Assembly (NCBI GenBank): GCA_013399115.1
Contig: VXAA01005174.1
Coordinates: forward strand, 684-64,683
Length of the DNA: 64,000 nt
DNA from: Anseranas semipalmata
Taxonomy: Eukaryota > Chordata > Aves > Anseriformes > Anseranatidae
Direction of reading: 5' to 3'
In this document: one piece after another, positions 12,401 to 26,022 of the stretch
Layout of the letters: every line of letters begins with the position of its first letter
Position numbering within the stretch: position 1 is the stretch's first letter
Notes under the pieces: model-generated
The model's input: the letters and a program-made list of their open reading frames with translations, nothing else
What the model was told of the DNA's origin: nothing
Database searches by the model: none
Program-made: the position numbers and the translations under genes

Positions 12401-15400
12401 TTATCAGCAATGAGCAGCCCAATCCAAACTGCAGCCTGAAACAGGAGCAAGAGGCCACAATGCACAGCCCGCGCCTCGCATCCCCACTGAAAGGGGCCAG
12501 GGCTTTGTGTGCCAGCACTGGTGGGATGCTTGGGATTTCATGCAGGCAGGTGCTTGTAGGAAGGCAGGGTGAAGGACAGAAATGCCTCTGTGATGAACAC
12601 AAGCCTGGAAACTAGAGTTCATAGCACCGCTGATTGCAAAAAGCCAAGGACTCAACAGGCTTTTATTAACATTTTACCTTGAACTACCCTCTCTCCCTTC
12701 CTTAGGCAGTAATTCTTCCTTTTGTTTTCTTCCCAACCTTATCACTTGCTCATAATCCTCTTTTTTGTGCAGGTGCTAACCCTTCCTTTCACTTACCTTG
12801 TTGAAGTAATTAACAAAATTAAACTGAAGGAATTGTGCTCAAATACCCTTAGACTGGAACTGCTGCTCTTTTATGCCTGTTTTCTTCAGCTGTGTGAGCG
12901 TGTCTGATGAGAGGCATTATTTCTCCATACAAACCTGGCCTTGCCTAATGGCAAGGACAGGAAGGGCCTGTGCTCTTGTCTTCTGTTTAATTTTAAATGC
13001 AGAGTGCTCTGCTTGGGGGTGCCCTGAGCAGGAGGAGATGTTTCTGCTCCTTCCCTCCTGGCAAATGACAGCCTCCGTTATTTTTGGTTTAGCACCCGTG
13101 GGAAGAGGAATAGAGAACATCTTTGTAGCCCAGCCAAGCGCAGGTGCCCTCCTGGGAGACTTCTGCCAGCTCTGGCTCCTTGCCTTGATGCACCCATGGT
13201 GGCAAGCAGGGGTCTGGTCCCCATGCTGGGCTCCAGGAGTGAGATGCCCCAGACATCAGCGAGGAATAAATGGCTGCAGAGCAATGGTTTCAGCGACCAG
13301 GAGCCTGGGAGGGCTGGGGAGGGCCACCACAGCTTTGCTGCCACCACACAGGGCATGGGGCACAGCTGGGCTCACCCAGACCCACACCTGGATGCGTGGG
13401 GCAGCATTTTGGGCCACTCAGACATCACAGCCCCTCACAACATCAGTACCCTCCAGTTCTGGGGGCTGACTTCAGGTGGCAAGGATTTCATTTTCCAAGG
13501 TGCCGGACTCGCCTCGTTCTTGCTGAAACCAGGACAAAACACAAGAGCAGCTCTGAATCAGAGCCTCCAGTTTGGTCAGAGTGGGGGTATCAGCATACCT
13601 GGAGGGGACAGGTGATTGCTCTCCCTTTGAAAGGACAAGGATGGGGTATCGTGAAGGAATGAGGATTAAGCAAATGCTCGTGGTGAGCATGTAGAGGTGA
13701 TCAGATTAGAGGGAGAGCTGCAGGCTGTGACATGTGGGGACAAGCAGAGTTATCAGGGCAGCTGCGGGCCGTGGGGCTCTTGCTTTGTGCCGTTCGGAGA
13801 GGTGCTGCTGTGCTTTGTTTCCAGCTGGGCTGTGGCACGTTAGTTCCTCTTGCTCCACCCTTCCCAGTTGTTATGACCAGCCAAATTTCACCTTTCGAAG
13901 TAATTTTTTGCTGGCTCTCATATGAGCAGAAGTATGACCCAAAACGCGGCCTTGATTACTTCAGGGTGACCATATGAAAGATCTTCACAGCTAAAACTTC
14001 TGCAGTGTCAGACATTTGGTGGTGCTTGAAGATACGGAGATGCTGAAAGATGGTTTTCTGCCATTCAATTAGGCAAGGAGAGTGGTGAGAGCTTCTGTTG
14101 GGCTCCTCAGCCTCCTGGTGGGGCAGTAATTCCCCACTGAAGGACCTTTTGGTCAGCCTTGTATGGCACTTGCTACGTCCAGGATAAAATTATGGTCCCT
14201 TGGAAAGTCACCGCAAGTTCCTATGGACAAAAGGATGCATAGAAAGCCTATCTTTGTTGAAGAAGTAAGCAATATGCAGAATCGGTTATATATAACAGAG
14301 AAAAATATATATTTGTATGTAAATTTTGTACGTGAATTAGCTAGGTAAGGGAAAATATGTTTTCTCACCAGGTTATTTATTTCTGCTTTCCTCTGTCCAC
14401 GATTGCTGATGAACTGCATTCCCCAGCTGCGCTTCAGAACATGAAGGAGAGCAGCTGCAGAAAGTGTGGACTCGACCTGAATGCTGAACAACAAGAAAAC
14501 TGTCCCATTTTGCTCAGCTCATGTGGGGGCCCCAACCTGGGTCTGCTGCTGAACTCACACCCTGCCTGGACACCAGCAGTTATTTCTGGTCACTGCTTTG
14601 GAAGAGCACCAGGGACCTGTTCAGAGCGGGGACTCCTGCACGTTTGTAGAAGCGGGATTTACCCGTGGGGAGGGACGGACCCGAGCCCTGCGTGCAGACC
14701 CGGGTCTCTCGGCAGGCGCTCCTGCCCGCTGAGAAGCCACTGAATTGGGGCTGAATCGAAGCCGGGCCTCAGCTGAGCCCCAGCCAGACCTGAGCCCCCA
14801 AATTTACCCTGGTGCGAATACCTGGGCGGTGATCGCCGCGGGTCGGACAATAATCCCTTTGTTTCCCCTTTCTGACTAGCCGCCTTTCACTGCCTCACGT
14901 TTCCAGCAATGAACGAGACCAACTGCCAGTTCGGAGAATTATTTTTGTGGCAGAGTGTGCCTGATGGGAGAGACACCCATTGCTATCCATTTCCATTAGC
15001 AGCCTGTCAATAGAAATTAAATTACATGAATAAGGCACTATCGGTGCCAACATCACTGCAGGAAAACATTAATTAATCCTCATTTACATTAGTCAGTGCT
15101 ACCATCAAATAGACTCTTCTGTTGCTACAAAAGACATTTCCACAAATGATTGTTGCTGTCTGATAAACAGATTCACGGAGCCTCACTGACTCACTTGTTG
15201 GTAGCTCGCCATCGCACTCGGGGTCTGAACGAAGCAAATGCTTTGTGGGATCCTGTTCAAAGCCCAGGTTGAATGCTAGGCCTCTGCGTCCTATTCAAGC
15301 CAACCCGGACATTGGAGAGGTGGGGCTTTGGGCTGCAAAGAAAATAAATCAGCTGCCCAATTAACTTACGGCAGTTGAAGCAAATTTATTTTTCTAAGGA

Positions 15401-18400
15401 CTTTGTGATGTGACCGTCACCATTGTATCTAAACATCACGAAAGGTCGGATGATCTTTCAGAGGGTGCGATACGACAGGAGGAAAACAGAGGGGGCAGAT
15501 CCTTCCCTTCTTGCTCAAGGAGGAAGGATTAAGAGCTAAACCCTTTCCAGAACGAACACTCAAGACACGTCCTATTTAAATCATGCTTTTGCTTTGCAAT
15601 TTTCTGGTCCGGCTGAGGCCCAGGTTTGCAAACTGCAGACCAAACCGAACCCCTGCCTCCAAACACCGCTGCCCTGCCGGGGTGCCCCAGGCCCAGCCCT
15701 GCAGAGAGGCTCCCCCCAGGGCCAGCCAGCCACCGCCACAGGCGCTGCACACTGCAGCAGGAGCTGTGCAGGTACCTGGAAAACACCAGAACATCTCTAA
15801 ATCCCAGCAATGTATGCCCAGTCTCCCCTTTGCCTTTCAACCCCTGATAAACTGCATCGTGCAGCTTTACTTCACTAGGCCACCGAGGTGACCTCATGTA
15901 CCAGCACTGCAAATATTTAATTCTTCTGCTTTGCTGCAGATTGGTCTAATGGGAGGTGGGAATAGGTGGAAATGGAGATGGTGATCACCAGCGGCTTCTG
16001 CCAGGAGATGAGAAAGGCCATTAGCAGCTCTCCTTCGCAGCAGACTGCTGTGTCACTGGTGCTGCTCGTCCTCCACGGGCATGCGTTTTGCCTGGCCTTG
16101 CTCAGCCCGGTGCCGGCGAGCTGCTTGGATGCACAGAGCTGCAGGCTCTTATCTCGGCTGGGGACCTGCTCGCTTGTGCTCGGGGTCTCGTTTACCCACG
16201 TGGAAAGCTAGTATTGCTAGGGGTCTGTGTGCTGAAAAGCGCTATTTTGAGAGTAAGGGGGGAGAGAGAAACAACAGAAAAATCAGCCTTGCATCTCTGG
16301 GTTTTGGTAGTTTTGAAATCCTATTCACTGCCTTGGCTGTATAGGGCTGGCAGGAATTGCTGGTTCTTGTAATAAGTGTCTAGGTCTACTGGAAGTGCCC
16401 TTCCATTTCGTTCCTTCCTTTCACAGGCCGCGTGTTCAGCCACCAGGTGACTATATGGGGATGTATTAAGCAATAAACAGCAGAGTCCAGATAACAAAGC
16501 TTAGCTGGGATAAAGATAAGGCAGTATCCACACAATCAGTGCATGCATGGGCAAAGCCGGGAGCAGGAAGAGTGGGATGCACCTCACAAACACTGTGTGC
16601 GAAAGCACAATAGACCCTAAACCCTCCTGACATTTAGAGCGAGGAAGTGTAGATGTAAACAGCATTTATTTACTTATGGGTCCTGCCCCAGCGTGAAGTA
16701 TCCTGGGAGCGCAGGGATGGGCAGCAGGAGGAGATGCTGCCGCAGGGCTTGGAAGCTCTCCCGGTCCTTCTGCAGCGTGCGGACCATCGGCCTCCTCCTC
16801 CATCTCCCTCCACACCTATTGATCTACAGGGAGAGACCATTTCGGTGCATGCTCCCCTCAGGCTGATGCGTGAAACGATCTCTGCAGGAGATAATGGTGA
16901 GCAGCCCTCAATGAAAGCCTGAGCTAAATCTGATTCACGGCAATTGCTTGAAATGTGTTACCCAGTCATCTGCTACCTTGTACTGCGTGCCAACACTGAT
17001 ATAATGAACCGCTGATCGTTCACTTAATAGCTACACTGTGGCTGAAAAGCTGGGGACTCCTACATCATGTAAATTTGCCTAGATTTCATACGCCTACTGG
17101 TGACCTCCAATCCTTTTTAAAATGGTTTAGTTCCTTCGAATAGAATGGATTTATTCTTTTATTTTTCTTTTTTTTTTTCTCAGTGAGGTAAATGAAACAA
17201 GAGTTAGGTCCCTGATGTTTTGTTAATTTGCCTTGAATTACCTGTGGCAGAAAATCTCAACTAAAGTAAAGCAGCAGGTATTTAAGATTTTTAAATGCTT
17301 GTCACTAGCTTTCCTTGCATGAGCTGCTTTTTTTTTTTTTGTTTCCCCAGTAAGTCTTTACCCATTTTCCAGATCAAGAACCAAGAGCCAAGAGTCAGGA
17401 TGCGAACACTGTTACTCCAAGGAATTCTCACCAAGCGGGACAAATAAAATTAGCAGTAATCAGATAAAAATAATATGGCACCATGAAAGACTGATAGTGC
17501 TGAAAACAGAGAAGAAACTGCAGATAGTCTTACCTCAGGGGTTTTAAAAAACGGTGATTTAACAAAGCCAAATGCAATATGTGCTAAGACATCAAAGCCA
17601 AAAATAACCTGCAAATTGCTCATCACCGTAAGAAATGCCAATTTAATTGAAAGCCATCTCCTTAACCAAACTTGGACACTGGTTTCAGTCAAGACCCCAT
17701 GCCCTCTTGCACCTGCCCTCATGTGAATTGCACAAGGTGTGTGGCAAATCGCTTGCAATTTTTTTTTTTTTTGCAAACTACTCGATGCCATGCATGGAGC
17801 ATTCAGAAAAATCTTGAGCTGAGTACTCCTAGTAACAGGACAGTTGGCAATTTTGACCTTAATCTCATAATTTCTTCTTTTTTCCAGCTTTCAGAAAGAG
17901 GTAATGCCTCCAGGTCTCTCAGAAAGTCATGCTGGTGGACTCCTCAATGTCAGCAAACAGCTCAGCTACTGCAAAGAGCAACAGTTCGAAATGGGGCAAG
18001 AAAATTGAGGTGGTGATGTAATTAAAGACATCCTTAATCCTGCTTTCTTACCTATGCAGTATTTAGTTTTCTGACTTCAGTGCTCTTCCACCATAGCTCA
18101 ACACACTAAAAGGTCCTATTTGTAGTTTCAAAGATATGAACAATTCCTTGCCAGTCCATGAGAAATAAGAGAAAAAAAAAGCTCATCCTCAGAGGCTGCA
18201 GTTTCATGGCTTGATCCTGGCACATTTGTTCATTGACTCAGGCAAGATAACCTGAAAGATTTGCTAGCTTTAATGTGAGTTACATCTCCAATTAGACACA
18301 GCAACGTGGCGGGGTGAAAAGCTGGTGTAGAAAGGAGATGGAGGATTGCCAGGACGGTGAGATATCGAGTAAGTTTGGCTACACACACTTCTTGTTTGTG

Positions 18401-20929
18401 TTGCTGTAGTCCTTGGAGGCCTAGCTGTAGTTCAGCACCCTATTTTACAAAGTTCTTGTTGGTTCTCCTCCTTTGTTTTACATTTGCTTTCAGATAACAG
18501 GTAATTGCAGGGGAAATAGAAGCTGGGCAAGAGACCAGCCCCGTGTTTTGCTCTCAAAAGCTACCCAGAAAAAGCAAGGCATTTCCATGGATAAGTACAT
18601 GCCAGACATCCCATCAGGATCGTGTTTAATCAGTCAACAGTGATGACCCCCCTAAAAATTGCCCTTTGCCTTAGATAAGACATATCTGCTCTGATAACCT
18701 CAGTATTTGCCTTATTCGAGATATTTCCTATAATGAGTACAATGAACTAGATTCTATTTGTTTAAGCAAAATTATTTTTGTAGGGAATGGCTGGTGCTGT
18801 GACTCAGATACTCACAGGTGCTCTTGGGTATCGGACCATCACAGCAATGTCCTGCTTCAAAGGGGCTGTTCCTCGCAGGGCTGCCTTGGCCTGTCCCCAT
18901 CCCCTGCCCGTAGCAGCGCTGACAGCCTGGGGCAGCGAGCATGGTTCTTCCCACACGTGGTCCCCGCGAAGCCCACCCGGATGTCTGCTACAGCCCAGCT
19001 TACCACGGAGAGGCTGAGCAAGGCTTCGGTGTTCTCAGTGTCTTACTTCAGTTTTCAAGCAGGGTTTTCCCTGGTTTTCAGGTTCTTCGGTGGCTGTGCC
19101 CTGGGAGAGGGTGGTAGGAAGGGGAAGGCAGTGGGTGAGGATGCAGCTGGGTCTTTGGTCTGATGGACATGGAGGTGGACTGCAGCACACGTGGCTGGGA
19201 AGGAGGAGGTCATGTCCCCACCCAGGAAGCTGGTGCTCCACTTGTTCTTTCTTACCAAGTAAAGCAAGAGGCTGAATGTAGGAGACATTGCTATGTCAGC
19301 CAAGAGATGGGGAAAATGTTATGGAAGTGGAGGAGGTAATCTACCAAAAGCAAGGCATGCTTTCACCCTCATGAAAATTTCTGCAAAAGAATAGGCAGAG
19401 ATTTTAACTTTTTCATTGTAGTTTATAAATATATATATCTACATGTGTGTGTGCATCTATGTCAAATCCCCCAGCCCAGGCATGGTATGCTGACCACTCA
19501 ATTGAATCTGTAAAGAACATTATACAGACCTACAGACCCAGGAATGACAAGGATTTTACAAGGGGCATATACACACACAGGACCCTGAAGCCTAATAAGG
19601 AAACTCTTTACCATTTGTTTAAAGACTACATAATTTATGTTTTTCATCATCTCACAGAGGAGAGAAGGTTGTTTACTTTGATTTGTTGATGCAGCAATTT
19701 TAAACATACTGTATGGTATGCGGAGTCTATCTGGAAAAAAATACACCTTATTGGTTGTGGTGTAACCAGTCCAAAAGCCATTGCACGTAAGGAAGAAAGC
19801 TGCCTGTGTATGATAGAGAGTGTACCACCCCTGCTCGTGCTAGGCACCAGCACCATTTATGCAATGTTTGTGATCAATGCCACCTTGCAGGAAGAACTAC
19901 GGGAGAAGTCAGGAGAAAGGCTCAGAATGCCAGGTTCGAGGTGTGTGGTGGGGCAGGAGGAGGGAGAGGTGCCCGCCGAGTCACCAGGGGCTGCAGGGCT
20001 CCCCAAAGCAGCGGGTGAGGCTGGAGCCCTCGGAGGCAGGTAGCTGCGAGGCCAGAGGAACAACAGCGGGGCGACTCCACGGAAAATCTGCAGTGATAAA
20101 TTGTTTGCTCTTAATATAAGCAGGTTCATAAACCAATCTGATCCCTGAAGCTTGAGAGAGACCAGATACCAGCAAGCACACTTCCAGCTGCAGAGCTGGC
20201 AGGACTCGTACCTGGGACCCTGACCCAGGTACAGCGTTACGTCCTGCTTCGGCCAGGTTTGATTCCCCGCAGTGTCCTTGCTAGGTTACCCGGAGCTATA
20301 ATGCACGGGGAGGCTCTTGGGGCTAAAAAGAGCTTCAGTTTTGTGATCACAGGCCGTGCTGTGCCTCGGGTGCGTGCCCCATCCACCTCTTGGTCCTACA
20401 GCGAGGAGCTGACAGCCCCTCCTTTTGCGCCGGTGTCCTCGCATCTTCTGTTGTTTTCCTTTGCAATACACAAGTGCGCTGACGATTGTAAGTGGGGACA
20501 GCAGACCTTCAATTCTTCAAACTTTTTACAAGAAAAGAGTGAACTTTGCCTAATATGGGCTGCTCCCTGGGCTCTTTGCTTACATCTATAATTTTAAACA
20601 GAAGGAGCGAGTTTTGCTGGTGGCTTTTATTCCCTCCTTGCTCTCATTTGTTTTACTGTAAGGAAACGTGGCCACATAGCCTTACTTCTTTGTGCAAAGG
20701 GTTTGCCTCCAGGTAACGGGCAAGAAGTGACAATGGAAGTTTGATAGTGTATTTTCATAGACCTGATAAGCAAATGGCAGATACACACTGAAAAAACAGA
20801 TTCTGTCTTCAGTTCCTGAGTCAGATTGAAGTAGGTGGGCTAAGCAAAAGAAAGATCTAATTCAAACCTCTTTCTTTGTTTACAGAAACTGCTTTTTCCA
20901 TCCTGAATGCTCTTGACATAAGTTGTTAC
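9491..20929. other. Noncoding DNA with GC-rich and AT-rich blocks, no gene recognised
   Basis: Contents: a GC-rich segment at 10,260-10,520; AT-rich CNE-like sequence at 10,550-10,860 containing a 17-bp palindrome; a CpG-enriched patch at 11,030-11,500; a (TA)n at 11,869; GC-rich ordinary sequence at 12,000-13,700 and 14,500-14,850; homeobox-site-rich AT sequence at 14,940-15,130; and mixed DNA to 20.9 kb. The longest open frames (up to 198 codons near 12,873) occur in GC-rich DNA where stops are rare and show no domain. Confidence 0.55.
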
Positions 20930-20955
20930 TTTTTTTTTTTTTTTTTTTTTTTTTT
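20930..20955. repeat. T26 homopolymer (A26 on the minus strand)
   Basis: 26 uninterrupted T. On the minus strand an AATAAA lies 38 bases upstream (20994-20999), so the tract could be the tail of a retroposed RNA or simply a homopolymer. Confidence 0.9.
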
Positions 20956-23900
20956 GCTTGTCTTTTATGTTTATATTCTAATGCAGCTGGGAATTTATTG
21001 GCAATATCTCTTATCAGAACTTCTTGCATCGTGTCAAAATGTTTATAGAGGCATTCTGTACAGACAGAAAAAAATAACTTCATAGTGTAGCGACTACTCC
21101 TTGTCTTGCAGCTTAACATTTTATTAGAGGTCATGAAATCAAGATATCAGACAACAAAGTGGCTAATGGCTAGAATGGACCAGGAAAATCCTTTCCTTAT
21201 CTCTTCCTTTCCTTTTCCTGCTGAGATTTTTTTTATCAAAATGGAGTTTTAGTTGCATTGAGGCATTTTGGCTTTCCTCAGGAAAACCTGCATTTCTTTT
21301 ACAGAATATAGAAAGGCTTTTATATTTGAAAATTACTGTTTCTAGTAGTGAAAATGCCTAAGCAGAAATGTTTCAACCAAATTTACTAATGGTAGTGTGC
21401 TCTCTGTTCCTATCTATTAATAGGTTATATTCCAGTCAGTACTTGAAATTAAATAGACAGCTATTAATACAAGGTAGTTTCAGCCTCTGAATTCTTATGT
21501 TCAGATCATTCCATTTGAATTCTCTTTGTTTGCAGAATAATGTTTATTTTCTTGTTTGAGAGAGGCACTTGGTTTACCATCAACGTCCATTTTGCACTGG
21601 AGACCTAATCAGACAGCAAATGCAAACAGCATCAACATGCAAACACCTTTCAGCATCTCACCGCTCTGCTCCCTTGGTTTAGATTGTAGCAATACCCAGG
21701 TCATCATTATAAACACATATATGACCTGCTGTGGCTCCACGTCCCTGCTGCTGGCGAGGGATGAGGCGAGGAGAGGCGCGGGGACGCTGAGAGCCTGCAG
21801 CGCTCCTGGGCAGGACACTTCACCCGCTGCGCTTTGGCACAGGTGGCCAGAGCAGCTTCTGGCGAAGCAGAGCCCCACTGCCTCCAGCGGGCTCTTGATT
21901 AAGCCATTATGCTTGTGACTAATTACTTAAATATCTGCTTTCCTTCTTATGTTCTCTTAAGAGGCTCCTGCTCTGGAGCTGACTCACCAGCGAGCAGGTG
22001 TTGCTGGCACGGGCAACGCGTGCTCAGTTTTCCACTCCTGCCCAGGCCCTCAGCCCCAGTGCATCTCCCCCAGCCGTGGTGCGGGAGCTCCCCACCCGCA
22101 TTTACCTTTGGGTCCCCGTCAGGTCCTGGAGGCAAGCGTCACCCACTCCTATCTCAAACCCACGCTACACGTGGGGCCACTCCTCCCTCGCAAGCTCCTT
22201 CGGATGGGCACTGTCCCACCTCCTCTTCCCTGGCCGCTGTGTGTCCTCCGTGGTGCTCCAGGGTCTGACAGGAGGCATGTTTGGGTCTGCCCGACCTGGT
22301 GGCACCAGCCTGCTGGGAGGCTCGGGGACGATTCAGCACGGACCTGTCCTGCTGCTGGTGCAGCCAGAGGAGTGAGGCCCTGAAGCAGCTCGCAACACCC
22401 AAAGACCAGCTCAGGTGAAAAACAGCAATTTTACTGCTCGTTATACCTCTCAATGAGGAGGAAAGGGTTTTGCAAAGTACAAGGGAGTCTGTCATCAGAA
22501 AACAAAGCATTTCCATCCAGAAACTGCCTCATCATTTCTGTGATGTGTCTAATTTAAAAAAAATTCTCCATTTTCGGTGTTGAGCACTGCGTGGAACAGG
22601 TTATGGTGTTGGGGCTGGGTGACAGGGCAGGCCTGTGAACAAGTTGGTCAGCTGCAGGGCAGGCGAGGGAACCGGATTTCACTGCAGCTGTCACAGCACT
22701 GACAAATGAATCTGCCCTCCTAACCAAGTCAGCCTTTCTTAAGGAAATGACAGAAGGGGCCAAACACACACAGTGCTGCAATGCAATTATCACTTACGGA
22801 GCAACTTGTTCGAAAATTGCAGGTCTTGCATTATCTGACAGCAGAGTAGTTTGGCAGCCTCAGCACTCTATATGCAGCTCACTCCATGCACCAAGGCATG
22901 GGCTCCAGACCTGAACCTCGCGTCGTGTTTAGGGAGAGGTCAAGGAGAAAACCGGGGGAAGAGGTTGCATTTCCTCGAGTGAGGCATGGGTAAGGGGATC
23001 CTGGCTGCGGTGCTGTCACAGGGCATATCCTCCTCCTTCTGGCAAAGCCCTGCCATGATGAAGATGTGATTTGGGGTGCCGTGGGCCATGGGGGAGGAGG
23101 GCAGGTGACCACATGTCGTGCACCTTCTTCTTGGCGTCGTTCCCTTGGTGGCCCATGTGTCACATCCCCACGTGGCAGCTCCGTCCGTCTCTGGAGAAGA
23201 CAAGGACAGGTTGTGGGAGCAGCAAACGCTGCCCAAACAGATTCCTTGTTGCTCCACCTGGATGCTGGGTTTGACCTGCTGGGGTCGAAATGTGACAACC
23301 CAACTGCTTCCCATGCAGCGCTGCAGCTCAGGAGCTACAGCTGCTCTGCAGCCCCCGCCAGCAGTTGGCCAGCCTTGCTCTGCCCTCCCAGCCATCCTTG
23401 CAGCAGGGCAGAACGTCACCGCAGGGAGCTCTGCAGCTGGAAGAGCAATCGCCTGTCTGCAAGGACCTCACACCACGTTATTAACGTTTTGTGGCAAGAA
23501 AAACATCACTGGGAAAGACTTTCCTCCCCAGCACAGGGGCACGGCTGCGCTCTGCATCGGGGCTGCGCTGAGCCAGCCAGCGGATCTATACAATCTCCAG
23601 ACCCGTTCCTTGCTTGTCCTCAGCCTCGGAGAGCAGATGCAGCACCACTGAGCTCATTCCTGCTTTTCCTTCCATATTAGGCAGACCCCTAAGTGTCGTG
23701 CCCTTCGCAGAGCTAACAAGATCTTCAGATAGCAGCAGATGGCACTCGACGGCTTGTGTTGTGTCCACGACGCCTCGCGCATGTTTCACCCTTCTCCGGG
23801 CTTCAATTCCCCCCCCCAACATCGCACCCCATGGTGTCCTCCCTTGGGGGTGCCACTGCCAGAACGTGCCCTGTCTCCTGTTTGAAGATACCTGGCTGCT

Positions 23901-25384
23901 GCCTGTCGGCATGGGCTCCTAGTGAGCGGGTACCACCTGGAGCAAGCCACTGATGCTGTGGAGAAGTGGTCCCCCAGTCATCCCCTTGGCCAGCGGCCTC
24001 CCTGTGACCAAACTGTAAAAAGACAGCAAAATGACTGCAAAATGACATCTACCCTTTGTTCGCCTTGGTCTTGAAGCCTCCTCCTCCTCCCTCCCGCGCC
24101 ATGGGGCTGCAGTGGGCTGAGCTCATCCACTTGAAGCATCTCAGCCCTCACTGGCCCACCTGGCGCTCGTGCTGCCAAAGATAACGAGGGTGAGTGGCAC
24201 CAGCAAACACGTCCAATTGTCACGCAGCAGATTTCTGCAGGAGATGTCTCGTGCTGATTTACCATGGTAGTCATTTGAAAGACAGAATGTGCACAGGATA
24301 AAAGCCTTGGAGATGCCTCACAGACACTTGTCTGTACCAAGTGAAACTCATACAGAAGCCCGTCCTGGGAGCAGTTGGATTTTGAGCCATTGCAAATGTT
24401 TGAAATATCTACACAACATATTTATCTTAGCTTGTGGCTTCAGCACTTAGCGTGTTCTGCAGTCTGTAACCACGGAGCGGGGTTTTTGCCTCTGCCTGGC
24501 AGAAGAAATGGCCTGGTGTTCGCTTTTATGTGATTAATGTAACCAAACAAGTGCACGCACAAAATGGGACACGGCATCGCTCGTGCAGCCCCACCAACCT
24601 GGCAGTCAGTCTGGGTCAGGAGAGACGATTTATTTTCTGGGGGGCAGATAGATGAAATGTGCTTTAATGCACAGAGAAGTGACTTAACCCCAGGTATGCA
24701 AAAACAAGGGGTTGATTTCACATGGCTGATTCCTACAAATGAATCCATCATTTTGGCACTTGTATAAACCAGAAGATCAGAAACAATGGGTGTGCTTGAT
24801 AACAAAGAGTAGATTACATGGGTCACCTTCGTGGGCTGAAATACACCCTCCGCCTGTGTGGATTATCTTTATTCCCCAGCTGCTCGGGGCCCATCCCTCA
24901 TGCAGGACCACGGCAAAGACCAGCCGGCTTGCTCCCCATGCCTCCTTTGCAGGCCCCGCCAGCCCCCACCATCCTCTGACTTTGCAGTCTCATCTCTGAG
25001 GGCTTCTGCCCTCAGCACCCACTTCTTCAGAGCCTGGGCAGAGCCTCACTGCTACCTGCCGAAACTCCCCGTCTTCCCCAGGTACTGGGGCATGGTGGTG
25101 GCACGCTGAGGTCTCCTGGCCTGCGGGGAAGGTCGTGTCGCATCTCCGACTGCACCATCCCTAATGCCCACCAGGCTAGCTGCAACGCACATGCTGTGCA
25201 AGGAGGAATAAGCTCAGATCTGGGACAGTGCTCAGACATTCACGCTTTCCCCTCCCATCGCAGAGCAGCCTTTGCAGCTAAGGGGAGAAGGTGTGCACTT
25301 AGCTCATAAAAATAAACAGTGTTCTCTGCTGCATTCCTGGACGTAATGTTTGCAGATCTGATATTCACTTGTGCTGCTCCAGCA
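20956..25384. other. Noncoding DNA, no gene recognised
   Basis: AT-rich to about 21,700, then GC-rich mixed DNA from 21,700 to 25,300. Overlapping open frames (up to 204 codons at 23,066) are present on both strands with no recognisable domain, consistent with chance in GC-rich DNA. Confidence 0.55.
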
Positions 25385-25560
25385 AGCATTAGTTGGCTCA
25401 AATACTAAATATTTACATAGTGTGTGTCACGTGCAGACTGAGGGGGGAAAGCATCATCGCTCCCACTTACAGGGGAGCTAAGTGACTTGTCCATGGCTGC
25501 TCTGGAAAGACCCTAGCAGGACCTACAGGTGAGCAGAGCCCTGGGCACTGGGCTGCTCTC
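25385..25560 (+). mobile_element. MIR/CORE-SINE-like relic (tentative)
   Basis: The part CATCATCGCTCCCACTTACAG, then GGGGAGCTAAGTGACTTGTCC, follows the MIR order of CCCATTTTACAG, GAGG and TTAAGTGACTTGCCCA. Flanks on both sides are weaker. It would be a very old insertion. Confidence 0.5.
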
Positions 25561-25859
25561 TTTCCCCAGGATCTTGGGAGCTGTCGTTCTGGGGGAAGGA
25601 GCAATATGGAATTCAACAGGGGCAGCTGGATAAAGCTTTGGGTGCCCCATGGAAAATCAAGCCTCTGCGTGCATCATGGCACTGCAGAGACGCGCGGCTT
25701 AATTTCACGCGGGACGTGGTGCCAGCGCGTTTGAAGAAACAGCAGCTGCCCCCTAACTCCAGAAATGATCCGGACTTCTGAGAAAACTCATCTCTTCCAG
25801 CCAGTGTGGCAAACAAATTGTTGCTCTTTCTGTTGACAACAAGCCATAAATTACCCTGT

Positions 25860-25870
25860 TATATAAAAGG
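25860..25870 (+). promoter_or_regulatory. Candidate TATA box
   Basis: TATATAAAAGG is a strong TATA-box match, followed 20-30 bases later by a purine-rich stretch and an ATG at 25891. It opens a 43-codon frame (25891-26022) of no recognised family. Upstream are SOX-like ACAA/TTGT elements. No transcript evidence can be seen. Confidence 0.3.
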
Positions 25871-26022
25871 GACCGGCAGCACGAGGAGCTATGCCCCGGC
25901 CAGATAGCAGGAGGCTTGTTTCAGCAGGGAGGGGCAAAACCCTCGTGTTTAAGGGAGATGCCCCCAGTTTACCCAGGCTGCTGCCCAGCAGCTTGCTGGC
26001 TTTCTATAGGTTTCTGCAGTAA

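Noticed and set aside
12873..13469. A 198-codon open frame
   Set aside because: Low-complexity Trp/Gly/Pro-rich translation with overlapping equally long frames; no recognisable family.
20880..21134. Minus-strand frame with a poly-lysine run
   Set aside because: The lysines come from the A26 homopolymer; no sign of a real protein.
23066..23680. A 204-codon open frame and overlapping frames on both strands
   Set aside because: GC-rich DNA with few stops; no domain, no codon pattern, no splice or promoter context.
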